A stretch of 54,475 nucleotides of DNA from Candidatus Parabeggiatoa sp. nov. 2 (lineage in GTDB: Bacteria > Pseudomonadota > Gammaproteobacteria > Beggiatoales > Beggiatoaceae): assembly GCA_002085445.1 (NCBI GenBank), contig NBMI01000007.1, positions 1 to 54,475 on the forward strand. Direction: 5' to 3'. A program made the position numbers and the translations under genes. Below are positions 29,060 through 38,500 of this stretch, piece by piece. The notes beneath the pieces are model-generated. The model was not told the DNA's origin. It made no database searches and saw only the letters and a program-made list of their open reading frames with translations. Each line of letters starts with the position of its first letter. Within the stretch, counting starts at the first letter, position 1.

Positions 29060-29530
29060 CTATTTAAAATCGCGTTTTTGTCGTTTCTACCTGTTTGCGT
29101 GAGAATATTTTTAATAGTATAGTCGCTTTTCAGATAAATATTTGGGTTGGAGTCCAAGATTTATCTTGGATAAATATTTGGGTTGGAGTCCAAGATTTAT
29201 CTTGGACGGATAAAATCGCGTTTTTGTCGTTTCTACCTGTTTGCGTGAGAATACTTGTAATGGTATCGCTTTTCAGATAACTATTTGGGTTGGAGTCCAA
29301 GATTTATCTTGGACGGATAAAATCGCGTTTTTGTCGTTTCTACCTGTTTGCGTGAGAATACTTGTAATGGTATAGCTTTTCAGATAACTATTTGGGTTGG
29401 AGTCCAAGATTTATCTTGGACGGATAAAATCGCGTTTTTGTCGTTTCTACCTGTTTGCGTGAGAATATTTTTAATAGTATAGTCGCTTTTCAGATAAATA
29501 TTTGGGTTGGAGTCCAAGATTTATCTTGGT
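29060..29530. repeat. 107-bp tandem array in front of the CHAT gene
   Basis: Four to five units contain CGCGTTTTTGTCGTTTCTAC, CTGTTTGCGTGAGAATA, CTTTTCAGATAA and GGAGTCCAAGATTTATC. A common CGCG lies at 29071, 29217, 29324 and 29431, giving spacings of 146, 107 and 107 bp; the first unit holds an extra internal copy of the palindrome part. The array abuts the start of the TPR-CHAT gene, so it must include or replace its promoter region. Confidence 0.85.
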
Positions 29531-30036
29531 CGGGTGTGTTCTATGCACATTAACTAAGGGTGAGCTTTAGGGATTTTGCCCACCCTACTGTCTATACTAA
29601 TGAAAAATGAAAAATGACTTATTTAATCTAAGTCTATAATTTTAGTATGAATTTTATTAGCCGTTCCGTTTTTCATTTTCACGGATTTGAAGTACGTTCC
29701 GTATATATAACCGGTTAAGCCGCTTTTCTGATATCGTTAAATACCTGATCCAGATAGTCGTGTAGATAATTTTGCAAGGCTTGATAATTCTACTTTGTCA
29801 GATTTAAAGTAACTCATTGAGTTCAACAGAATGGCCCCCAACAGGCCCTCTATATAAATCAATTACTTAGGTGTAATGTGACAAAGTAGAAATAATGTTC
29901 CTCGTGTTCGTTAAAACTATCATGATCATTATTTAACGCCGTCTCCAAGCCGTCATCAACAAAAATTTCGTTGGTTTACACCAAACATCGCCTCAGAAAA
30001 TAATTTGTAAGTAGGTACGCTTGGTGGCTAGAGTAG
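29531..30036. other. Intergenic, no gene seen
   Basis: AT-rich sequence. It carries TTCACGGATTTGAAGTACGT and GTTCCGTATA, part of a dispersed element also at 21860 and 31795. On the minus strand, about 29717-29786 reads QALQNYLHDYLDQVFNDIR and then KAA-stop, perhaps the end of a lost gene. That reading is weak. Confidence 0.4.
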
Positions 30037-30041
30037 TAGTA

Positions 30042-30316
30042 ACGTGAGTTCGACTTTATTTTTCAATAAGTTATATTAATCTTATGTTAATCAATCAGTT
30101 GATTACAATTAATTGATTAAAAAGACATTTTTTAATATATAAACCCTTAGCATTAATACGTGAATAATCCTGATTTGTGGGCCATCAACTGGAAGAAGTA
30201 AGTACAACTTAGGTGTTTTGTTTTTAAATGATTGATAATTAAGTCATTATAAATAACTAATTGATATAACTTAATAAATTTATAACCGGCCTTGATATTT
30301 AAAGTCGAACTCACGT
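30042..30316. mobile_element. 275-bp MITE with TAGTA target duplication
   Basis: The left end ACGTGAGTTCGACTTTA is matched by the inverted right end TAAAGTCGAACTCACGT. Pairing continues imperfectly inward (AATAAGTTATATTAATC against TTATTAAGTTATATCAATT). TAGTA flanks both sides (30037-30041 and 30317-30321), a direct repeat as left by insertion. The inside is AT-rich and holds no gene (a 64-codon minus frame, 30153-30347, crosses the end and is chance). A degenerate relative lies at 47366-47665. It probably depends on a transposase elsewhere. Confidence 0.75.
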
Positions 30317-30344
30317 TAGTACAGTAAGGCGGAAGTTTCCATAC

Positions 30345-30900
30345 CACCCTAACGCCAACGGCTAAAGCCGTTGTCTAAAAGCGAAAGTAGGCTAAAGCCT
30401 ACTGAGCCTCTTGCAGTGCCCTGATGCTGTTGGCTGAGGGGTGGTATGAATATTTCCGCCCTCCAGTAGTAGTCGCTTTCGCGATTATTACCGCTCGTTA
30501 TGTTAAAAGACTTTTGTTTACCCACTTATCATCATGGTTTTTTTAACTCAGCATGAGCCTCTTGCAAAACGCTATAATGGCCTCTTGCAAGTGAGCGGCG
30601 CACTTTACGAGATTGTTTTGCGTGTGTAAAGCCTTTTTTAAGGGTTAAAATTTATCTGCCATTGTTGGAGTCCTTGAGTGCCAAGATAAATTTTGGACTC
30701 CTTGACTGCCAAGATAAATCTTGGACTCCTTGCCAAGATAAATCTTGGACTCCTTGCCAAGATAAATCTTGGACTCCTTGCCAAGATAAATCTTGGACTC
30801 CTTGTGCCAAGATAAATCTTGGACTGCTTGATTGTGCCAAGATAAATTTTGTAGTGAATTTTAAAGTGTGCCGGAGGCTGCACCCTACGCTTGCTTTCAT
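30345..30900. repeat. Palindromes and hairpin-rich intergenic stretch
   Basis: AACGGCTAAAGCCGTT and AGGCTAAAGCCT hairpins lie at about 30357-30400. A CTCTTGCAAAACGCTATAA block lies at about 30552-30635. Seven GCCAAGATAAATCTTGG-type palindromes lie at 30680-30850, each followed by ACTCCTTG. No gene is seen; both long minus frames here are translated palindromes. Confidence 0.75.
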
Positions 30901-31521
30901 TTATTTTAATAGAGATACAATCTCTCCAATTTGCTTTTGGTTAAAGATACGTTGCAATTTAGTCGCGGCACCTGAGACGGTTTTAGGAATAGAAGTGGTC
31001 TTTTTACGAATACCTAGCTCAACCAAAGCTCGGTAAGGAGTTATTGGTTTACCTTTTTCATCTGTTACTCCCTCTTGTATTTGTTGAATAAGTTTTGCAG
31101 CTTTTTTATTAGCTTTTTTTTCAGCTTCTTTCTTGAGACGTAAAAAATCCCTGTTTTTACTGAGTTTATCTAAAGAAGGCTTCGCTTCAGTTACTTTCTC
31201 AATAAGAGTAGGCACAGATTCATTGGGAACTAACGAGGCAAGCATTTCTTGAGCCTCAATATCGTCTAGGCAAAGAATCCAGAGATTTTTGTAAGTTGCG
31301 CCTAAACCTTCCGGAGGAGGTTGAGTAATAAATTCTAAGAAGCTGTCATGTTCAACGACTTGCCCCGTTTTTTCAACCCGGAATTTTCGCCATAAGTCGT
31401 TTTTAACAATTTGGCGAATCAAACTTGGCACACTCACAAGATCATATTTGTGTTCTCGCAAACGAGAATAAAGTCGTTTAACTCGCTCCCCATTTTCTTG
31501 CAAATTATCTGGTTCATTCAT
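30901..31521 (-). CDS. Unidentified soluble protein, 206 residues
   Basis: The start is taken at ATG 31521 (MNEPDNLQENGERVKRLYSR); an earlier ATG at 31548 would add MKHGKGGVS. There is no signal peptide or membrane segment. The N-terminal half is mixed alpha/beta (SVPSLIRQIVKNDLWRKFRV, YKNLWILCLDDIEAQEMLAS). The middle is a Lys-rich helix (LRLKKEAEKKANKKAAKL). The C-terminus (PYRALVELGIRKKTTSIPKT and AATKLQRIFNQKQIGEIVSL) could be a small helical domain. I do not recognise the family. It is flanked by repeats on both sides, so no operon context is available. Confidence 0.6.
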   Translation of the reverse strand: MNEPDNLQENGERVKRLYSRLREHKYDLVSVPSLIRQIVKNDLWRKFRVEKTGQVVEHDSFLEFITQPPPEGLGATYKNLWILCLDDIEAQEMLASLVPNESVPTLIEKVTEAKPSLDKLSKNRDFLRLKKEAEKKANKKAAKLIQQIQEGVTDEKGKPITPYRALVELGIRKKTTSIPKTVSGAATKLQRIFNQKQIGEIVSLLK

Positions 31522-31949
31522 TGAAACCCCACCCTTGCCATGTTTCATTTATTTTGGCTTTGTCAATGTGTCCATTAAGCCAGGCAATTTTTGATGATAA
31601 GTTGCATGTTTGTCTAATCCTTGGTATAAAAAAAAGTCAGTCAATGGTTAAAGTATACTGAAAGTACAACGGATGAAAGGGAATAAACGGATTTATTCGT
31701 GGGTGATTTATATGAAAAATGAAAAATGAACAGATTACATTAGCAAGTATATCATTTTACTAGGAATTTTATAAGCGAGGTTTGATGTCATTTTCACGGA
31801 TTTTTCGTTAAGTTCCGTATAATTAAAAAGGGAGTCGGCTTGAGCCTTGACTGCCAAGATAAATCTTGGACTCCTTGACTGCCAAGATAAATCTTGGACT
31901 CCTTGCCAAGATAAATCTTGGACTCCTTGATAAATCTTGGAGTCCTTGT
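31522..31949. repeat. Intergenic palindrome cluster
   Basis: It contains a TTCACGGATTT...GTTCCGTATAA block, GAGTCGGCTTGAGCC, and four GCCAAGATAAATCTTGG palindromes at about 31850-31945. No gene is seen. Confidence 0.7.
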
Positions 31950-32495
31950 TTATTTGAATAGCACTTCTCGTTGAATCGTCGGATAAAAGACAAAGTCTTC
32001 TATCTCAATGCTTCCCTGATAAATCCAACCGCGTCTTGCTCTTGTGCCGACGATTGTCGTGCCTGACAAAATCATCTCAAATTCGGAGTCTGGATTGGCG
32101 ATAAGGTTAAATAGCTTTATCAAGCGAGTGATGGTATCGGCCTCATTTTTGCCAACGTAGACATCCAATATTTCTTCATTGAGCTTTTCGTTGCCATCCT
32201 CGCTGGCGGGAAAGACGAGTTCTTCATATTGGGTGGTGCCCAAATTAATTTCGGTGCCGTTGCTGTCTTTAAAGGTGATGGTAAAGTTGGCCTTTTTGAA
32301 TTTGAATGCGGTATCAGCAGAGGTACTAAATTGTACGACGACAGTGGCTCTAAATTCCTCCTCTGTTTGTATAAGATTGATGCTCTTTATCGCTTTGATA
32401 TCGAGCTTGTCAACGAGTTCAAGAGAAATGGCATAAGCCGTTCCTACACTGTATAAACTGAGTACCGCTATCAGTTGCAAAATGAAATGACGCAT
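31950..32495 (-). CDS. Secreted beta-rich protein, possibly LEA2-like
   Basis: The start at ATG 32495 with GGAG about 7 nt upstream gives 181 residues. A signal peptide runs to about residue 24 (MRHFILQLIAVLSLYSVGTA). The mature part alternates hydrophobic and polar residues as in a beta sandwich: FRATVVVQFSTSADTAFKFK, ANFTITFKDSNGTEINLGTT, EFEMILSGTTIVGTRARRGW. The shape recalls the LEA type 2 / WHy fold of secreted proteins, but that is a guess. The stop region borders palindromes and its last codons lie next to them. It is downstream of the FHA-ABC pair on the same strand, about 130 bp away, with no clear functional tie. Confidence 0.6.
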   Translation of the reverse strand: MRHFILQLIAVLSLYSVGTAYAISLELVDKLDIKAIKSINLIQTEEEFRATVVVQFSTSADTAFKFKKANFTITFKDSNGTEINLGTTQYEELVFPASEDGNEKLNEEILDVYVGKNEADTITRLIKLFNLIANPDSEFEMILSGTTIVGTRARRGWIYQGSIEIEDFVFYPTIQREVLFK

Positions 32496-32624
32496 ATTTT
32501 TCTCCGGCAAAACGACAAGAATTACATTAAAACCGCGGATTTAGACGGCACACGGTTGATATTTTGACTTTTTACACACGACGTGGCTAAAGCCACTACT
32601 ACAAACGAATTTTGAGAACTGAAA

Positions 32625-33788
32625 TTAGGTAAAACGCCAGCGTAAGGCGGCATAGCCGCCAATAAAAAACATGAGGCTGGCACCGAGTAAATATAATAAG
32701 GGCGGCCACAAATGGCCGGCTTCAAAACTTCCCCATTTTCGCGGCATGAAAAATGATCTCACCAGTGAAGTGTTCTTCGCTTGGACAAGATCGAGTTCGC
32801 CGCTTTCTCTGGGATTGACTTGTAATTTTATAATGCCTCCTTTGGCATAAGTGTCTGTTGTTAAAATAGATTCAAAGGCCCACCGTTGGATAGTGATAGC
32901 ACTTAAGCCCTTAGCAATATGAGACCAAGTATTATTTTCTAAGTCAACCATTGGTCGTAATAAGCCACCAAAGAGTAATTGAGGTATCATCAATAACGGG
33001 ACTAGGGTGAGTGCGATGCGATAACTGGAGACGATAGAGGAAATCAGTAAGCCCAAAGAGGCCGAAACAAAGGCCGCTATCCATAATATTAGCCAACTCC
33101 ATAGAACGTGTTCCCATGAGAGTTCTAGTAGTAGCGGGATAACTATTGCTGCGAGTAGGCCGGTTTGTAGGCCTAAAATAATTGTTAAAACAAAGGTTTT
33201 TGCCGCTAAGTAGGGAGAAATAAATAAGTAGGAGCGACTTTCTCTTTTTAACAGCGGTTGCTCGGTGACAATTTCTTTGCTGGCGCTCATGATACCAAAC
33301 CATATCGAGGCGGCAACTAAGAGAAAGTAAACACTGCCACGTCGCATGCTCGCCATATCGCTAATCAGTTGTATTTCTCCTTTAACTAATAGTGTTAGAT
33401 GAGGTACTTGCACTTTTTTTCGGTCGAAAAAAGGTTTGATTGTTGTTTGGATATAATTATGTCGTGTGGCAATATTCGTTTCTAGGGCTAATGTTCTGGC
33501 ATATCTATGTAATTTGTCAATATTAATCGTTTTTTGAGCATGCACTAACGGTTCTTTCATCACGCCGAAATAATACAATATTCTAGCGGCTTCATCAAAG
33601 CTTTGTTTATCGTGGTCAAAATTATAAAAAGCCACAATAATGAGCATGGCAATCAGCGGAACTTGCAGTATTATTAATGATAAATTGAGTTTATCGGCAA
33701 AAATCACTTGGAAATGGCGTTGTATTAAAACTATCCATTGTGATAGTAATAATATCAAACGGGTTTTAGGAAGAGGTTGACGAAGCAT
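32625..33788 (-). CDS. ABC-2 type transporter permease
   Basis: This protein of 387 residues starts at ATG 33788 (GGGAGG 8 nt upstream, inside the ATPase gene), overlapping its stop by 23 bp, so translation is coupled. About six membrane segments are visible, including NLSLIILQVPLIAMLIIVAF (near 40), VYFLLVAASIWFGIMSASKE (near 170), then YLAAKTFVLTIILGLQTGLL, WSWLILWIAAFVSASLGLLI, RIALTLVPLLMIPQLLFGGL and LLYLLGASLMFFIGGYAALR. A large loop after the first segment faces the periplasm, as in ABCG-type half transporters. With the FHA-ATPase upstream it forms one exporter of unknown substrate. Confidence 0.88.
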   Translation of the reverse strand: MLRQPLPKTRLILLLSQWIVLIQRHFQVIFADKLNLSLIILQVPLIAMLIIVAFYNFDHDKQSFDEAARILYYFGVMKEPLVHAQKTINIDKLHRYARTLALETNIATRHNYIQTTIKPFFDRKKVQVPHLTLLVKGEIQLISDMASMRRGSVYFLLVAASIWFGIMSASKEIVTEQPLLKRESRSYLFISPYLAAKTFVLTIILGLQTGLLAAIVIPLLLELSWEHVLWSWLILWIAAFVSASLGLLISSIVSSYRIALTLVPLLMIPQLLFGGLLRPMVDLENNTWSHIAKGLSAITIQRWAFESILTTDTYAKGGIIKLQVNPRESGELDLVQAKNTSLVRSFFMPRKWGSFEAGHLWPPLLYLLGASLMFFIGGYAALRWRFT

Positions 33789-35004
33789 TTTTTTTACCTC
33801 CCTCACCCATGGGTGTTATTAAATGAAATTGATGTTTCAGTTGTTTTTGTTCAAAAGATTTAGTCAGTTTGTTATTGTAATACGGATTATCTAATATTTC
33901 TAGCAAATATTCGGCGGGATTACAACCCATACTCGAAGTCTTCGTCATAAGTTCAAAATACGGGGTGGCTTTTTTAGTCGGCCCGTAGTAAGCCATCGTT
34001 CCGTTATAATTCATCAGTAATAGATTACCAAAACGTTCAAACGTATCACGACTCGGCTGGTGTATGGTGGCAATTGTCGTTAATTCATCCTGTCGCGTCA
34101 CCGATTGTAATAATCTCACGATTTTGTCCGCATCGACAGATGATAGCCCAGAAGTTGGTTCATCTAGGAATAAAATCAAGGGCATGGCTATCAATTCATG
34201 GGCGAGATTGGCCCTTTTTCTTTCACCACCACTTAAGCCGCGAATGCCCGATTCAGAAGAACCTATGACGGTATTTAAAAAGGTATTCAGGCGCTCTTTG
34301 TCAAAACCTAAGTGGCGACCGGTTTGACGAATGATATGTTCCCGTATGTCGGCCGCTAAACCAATAAATTGTAATCTTAAACAATAGTTTAACGATTGAT
34401 AAACGGTCAATTCTGGAATCATCATATCATCTTGTGGCAAATAGCCAAGCCATTCTCGCACTTTGCGGTAGTTTCGATGAACATCAATGTGTTCTTGGTT
34501 TATCGTCACAAAAACTTGGCCTTGAGTGGGCGTGCGATAGCCATTGACTAAATCCAGTAAGGTACTTTTACCACAGCCGGCGGGCCCCATAATGGCCGTC
34601 ATTGTGCCGGGTTTGGCGCGTAGGTAGGCCCCATTGCAAATCATTTTCCCGGCAATTTCATAATATAACGCGGTTGTTTCTATGCCGACGCGGGGCCGGC
34701 CTCGAAACAGTTGGGCATTGATGCCGATGGGTGTTTGGCCTAGTTTTATTTCATTATGGCCGATGGCCTTTTGGACGATTTCTTCCCAGGTTTTTTTGGG
34801 CAAGCGACGGCCGTCAAGAAAAGTGCCCGATTTTGAGCCAAGGTCATGAATAAATAAACGGTCTCTGACACGTTTAAGAATAGCATGTTTTTGGGCAATG
34901 TCAGGCACTTCGGCTTCTGTGAACTGAATGCCACAAGCTTTGCAGCTCCCAATTAAAATATCAAAGTCGCCGCTTCGGCCGACTGATTTGTCGTTTTTGA
35001 GCAT
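33766..35004 (-). CDS. FHA domain - ABCG-type ATPase
   Basis: This protein of 412 residues has an N-terminal FHA fold (about 8-95): VGRSGDFDILIG, AQKHAILKR, FIHDLGSKSGTFLDGRRL. It is meant to read phosphothreonine on a partner. Residues about 115-400 are an ABCG-type ATPase: Walker A GPAGCGKST (140-148), GYLPQDDMMIPELTV, signature LSGGERKR (257-264), Walker B LILFLDEP, then the ATIHQPS loop. It pairs with the permease whose start overlaps its end. FHA fused to ABCG exporters occurs widely and suggests control by Ser/Thr kinases, but no kinase is in the window. It follows the S1/phosphorylase gene after 556 bp of repeats, so partnership with that block is uncertain. Confidence 0.9.
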   Translation of the reverse strand: MLKNDKSVGRSGDFDILIGSCKACGIQFTEAEVPDIAQKHAILKRVRDRLFIHDLGSKSGTFLDGRRLPKKTWEEIVQKAIGHNEIKLGQTPIGINAQLFRGRPRVGIETTALYYEIAGKMICNGAYLRAKPGTMTAIMGPAGCGKSTLLDLVNGYRTPTQGQVFVTINQEHIDVHRNYRKVREWLGYLPQDDMMIPELTVYQSLNYCLRLQFIGLAADIREHIIRQTGRHLGFDKERLNTFLNTVIGSSESGIRGLSGGERKRANLAHELIAMPLILFLDEPTSGLSSVDADKIVRLLQSVTRQDELTTIATIHQPSRDTFERFGNLLLMNYNGTMAYYGPTKKATPYFELMTKTSSMGCNPAEYLLEILDNPYYNNKLTKSFEQKQLKHQFHLITPMGEGGKKNASSTSS

Positions 35005-35560
35005 GTTATATTTTATTTATTGAAAGAAATCCGATTTCTTGAATAAATCTGATTTCTCAAAAGTATTGTTTTTTCGTGCAACTGAGGGCCATACTTTAAT
35101 TTGAAAACCTTCAAAATATTTTATGGCCCTCAAACGGTTCAAAATAACCACACAATATAAAAAAGAACTGACTCATCGTCCCAAAACTTGGACTGGAGTC
35201 CAAACTTTAGTTTGGCAGTCGGAGTCCAAACTTTAGTTTGGCAGTCGGAGTCCAAACTTTAGTTTGGCAGTCGCCTAAACAGGAGTCCAAACTTTAGTTT
35301 GGCAGTAATTAGTGTGAAGGAGTCCAAACTTTAGGGCCTGTAACAAAATAACCTGGTCATTTTTGTAGAGAAAATGATAATAAAATTGATAAATTTTGTT
35401 TAAGTTATTTTGTGACAGGCGCTAAAGCGCCTACTACAAACTTAGGCGCTAAAGCGCCTATTACAAACTTAGGCGCTAAAGCGCCTATTACAAACTTAGG
35501 CGCTAAAGCGCCTACTACAAACTTAGGCGCTAAAGCGCCTACTACAAACTAAAGTTCGTT
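35005..35560. repeat. Palindrome arrays (two families)
   Basis: No gene is seen. Four to five GGAGTCCAAACTTTAGTTTG copies lie at 35185-35330. Five TTAGGCGCTAAAGCGCCTA copies lie at about 35420-35545. A GAGGGCCATA-ended copy lies at about 35083-35133, and a degenerate GAAATCCGATT hairpin at about 35025-35060. A separate 83-bp element is listed inside. Confidence 0.8.
35337..35419. mobile_element. 83-bp element with 16-bp inverted ends
   Basis: The left end CCTGTAACAAAATAAC and right end GTTATTTTGTGACAGG are inverted repeats with one mismatch. It interrupts what looks like a GTCCAAACTTTAG palindrome copy and then a GCGCTAAAGCGC one, so it probably inserted into the repeat array. It has no coding room, so it is MITE-like if mobile. 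Confidence 0.5.
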
Positions 35561-38500
35561 CTAATCGGAAAGATGATACTGTGTTAAGAAGGCAACAGTA
35601 TAGGATGCCGCTGCATCACAAGCATAGGCTCGCCATTTTTTGACTTCGGGTGATTTGTTGTCGGCAAAGTCAGAAACGGCCTTAATCATTAAAAAGGGTT
35701 CTGTCAATCGATGTATCGCAGTGGTTGTGCCACCCGTTCCCATTTCTATGCCAATCACATTGCCAACCCGATTCCATCTGTTTACATACTTGTCCCTAAC
35801 CTTTTCGTCTTTGATGACATGGTTAGTGGAGATAATCACACCCAAGTGAGATTCTGGTTTTCCTGAATCTGGACGCGGAGTTTGAATCAATTGATGCCAA
35901 TCGGTTGGCAAATGAGTGGCGGTTTTTAATAAAATCGCATCTGTTGGATGAGATTCTCCAATGAGTTTTTGGGTAGTGCCTGACTGAGAAATCCGTTTTG
36001 AAATCTTGCTATATAATGCTTTTATAAGATTAGTCACGATTCCAGTTTGGGACACGATCCGTTTTTGTTCTCCATTCTCTATCTTTTCGAGACGACAACT
36101 CACAATGCTCTTTGCAATAAGAACATCACCCAGATTAACTTCACCCGGAATACCAGCGGCGATACCGACGATCAATAGATGGCGTGGTTGCCAGCTGTTG
36201 AGCAGTGTCGTCGTCATAATAGCAGCGTGTTCTTTTGTTATCGGACAGGCTACCACGACACGAGAAACTGTGCGGTGGGCAGTCGGTACTTCCACAATAT
36301 ATCGCGTGTATGAGTCCTCACAATTTTTATCAAGTTCGGGGTGGTAGTCGGTTAGTTTTGACAAGACGGCTTCTAGTTCTTCTCTTAAGGCCGTGATAAT
36401 GACAAAATCGGCCGTTTGTACCTCCCTCTCAGGGTGAGTCAATACGATTGTCTTTGAGTCTGGCGTTTCTGGGCAGTTTTCAGAGCCGGCCGTTTTGGAC
36501 ACGTTGTCATCCGCCTCCGCGGGGGGAGTGGCATAAACATCTTGTTTCCATTTCCATTCCTCGGCCACGTTCTGGGTGGGTTTATCTCCCCGTCTTGGTA
36601 CACCCACGCTATCAAGGTAATTCAAGGCCGTATTCAGCGCATCACGGAATGAGTTATACCCCAAATGTGCAATGATTTCGCCAATATGACGTTTTTCTGG
36701 CGGTAGCGCCAGAACAAGCGAGGGTGCCCAACCGCCTTGAGCAGCCAGTGCCGAGATAGCTTCTTGTCTATTTTGAGACGGGGGCATTTCGTCGGCGAGT
36801 CGTTGCAAAGTAGACTCAACAAGCGTTTTATTTTCTTCGGTTAACCACGCCGGTAACGGTTGTTTTTGTAATGGGCATTCGAGGATGTCCGTTTTAATAA
36901 AGCATAATGGGGCGAGTGTATAGATCAGTAAATGTCCATGTTGTACTAAGCTATACAATAAATCCGTCAGTTGTTTGTCATCCCGTTTTCGCAAGCGAGA
37001 TAGGTGTTGTCGATTCCAATCGTTCCCTAACTTGCCACTGTAAGCATTGCGTAATGCTTCGCGTATGTCTTTTAAATCGAATCTGATGGTTTTAGCCATC
37101 GTTATTACTTTGTTCAGTAGTAACGCTTGAGAATTGGTAGGCTCTTTGACTGAAAAGACTGGGGATTGTTGTATGACATTGGAATCTGCTGGCGTGTTTT
37201 GTCTATTTTCACCGGCCGCCTCGGTGGCGGCTGTTCCGTAGATATCCTTTTTCCAGTTCCAATCCTCATTCTCTGGCGTTTCTGAGTCCTTGGCTAGGTT
37301 ATCATCCGTCTCCGTGGGGGGTGTGGCATAAACATCTTGTTTCCATTTCCAATCCTCATCGGCCGTCGCTTCGGTTGCAGTGACATTTTTATCGGCCGTT
37401 GTCGTTTCTAATTCTGGCGTGTCAGAGACGTTGTTACCCTCACAGGTGGCGGGGGCTGATCCGTAAACATCTTGTTTCCACTTCCAATCCGCTTCATCAT
37501 AAGTTTCTGGCAGTGTTCTTGTCTCTTCTACCGGCTCAATCTGTGGTGCTGACGCCGGTGATTGCTCAGTTTCTTTGGGTGTTTCAAGACTTAAAAATGA
37601 CTTGAATTGTTGCCTTAGCGGTTTTTCCAACGGGCCGTTCAGCGCATTTTGAGCGATTTCGCGAGCAAGCGATAGATTTCCTAGCTGACGGGCTAGGCTA
37701 ACGGCGTGTTGACTGAGTGCTTGTTCATAAGGGGTGAGTTTGATTCCTTCTTGTAAAATAGTCAGGGCTTGCGAGTCGTTACCAAGACAACACAACACTT
37801 TTGCCAAATACCTGCGTAATTCCACTGAGTCTGGGACTTTTTCCAACTCAGTCGCTAACTCATTTGCCAGTGCTTGACAAGCTACAACCTCTTTGTGGCT
37901 GGTGGCGCGTTCATATAAAGAACGAAATTTATCACTGTCAAGAAAAACGACTTTCTCTGATTTCGCGTTTTCGCGATTAGCCATTAATGGCAATAAAGTC
38001 AAGCTAATGCGGTGTTTCTCTCTATCCACGTTTTTTAGGCAAACCCGCAATTCTTGCCCAACCTCTAGTTGTTTACGAGCTTGGTTATGATTTCCGCCTT
38101 TCCAATCTATTTCACTATTGTGTAATAAGCCTTCAATACCCGGTGATAACTCAATAAATGCCCCATAATCCACAATATTCGTCACCTTACCTAAATGCTC
38201 AGTGCCTTCATAAAATTTCGAGGCAACCTCTTCCCAGGGATCAGGCAACAGTTGCTTAAGGCTTAAGTTAATCCGTCCACGCTCAACATTAATACCAATT
38301 ATCTTAACTTGAATTTCCTGCCCCACACTGACAATTTCTGAGGCATGTTGGATACGCCGATAGACTAACTCGTTTTTATGTAACAAGCCATCCACACCTG
38401 ATTCTAATTGAACAAAAGCACCATAATCAACAATATTTTTTACCGTTCCTGTGACTATCTGGCCTTCTGCTAAACCTGCATACCGAGTACGCTCTGCTTT

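Noticed and set aside
30153..30347. A 64-residue minus-strand gene
   Set aside because: It crosses the end of the MITE and has no recognisable sequence or ribosome site.
30638..30900. Two overlapping minus-strand genes rich in SPRFILA/VQDLSWQ
   Set aside because: They are pure GCCAAGATAAATCTTGG repeat read in two frames.
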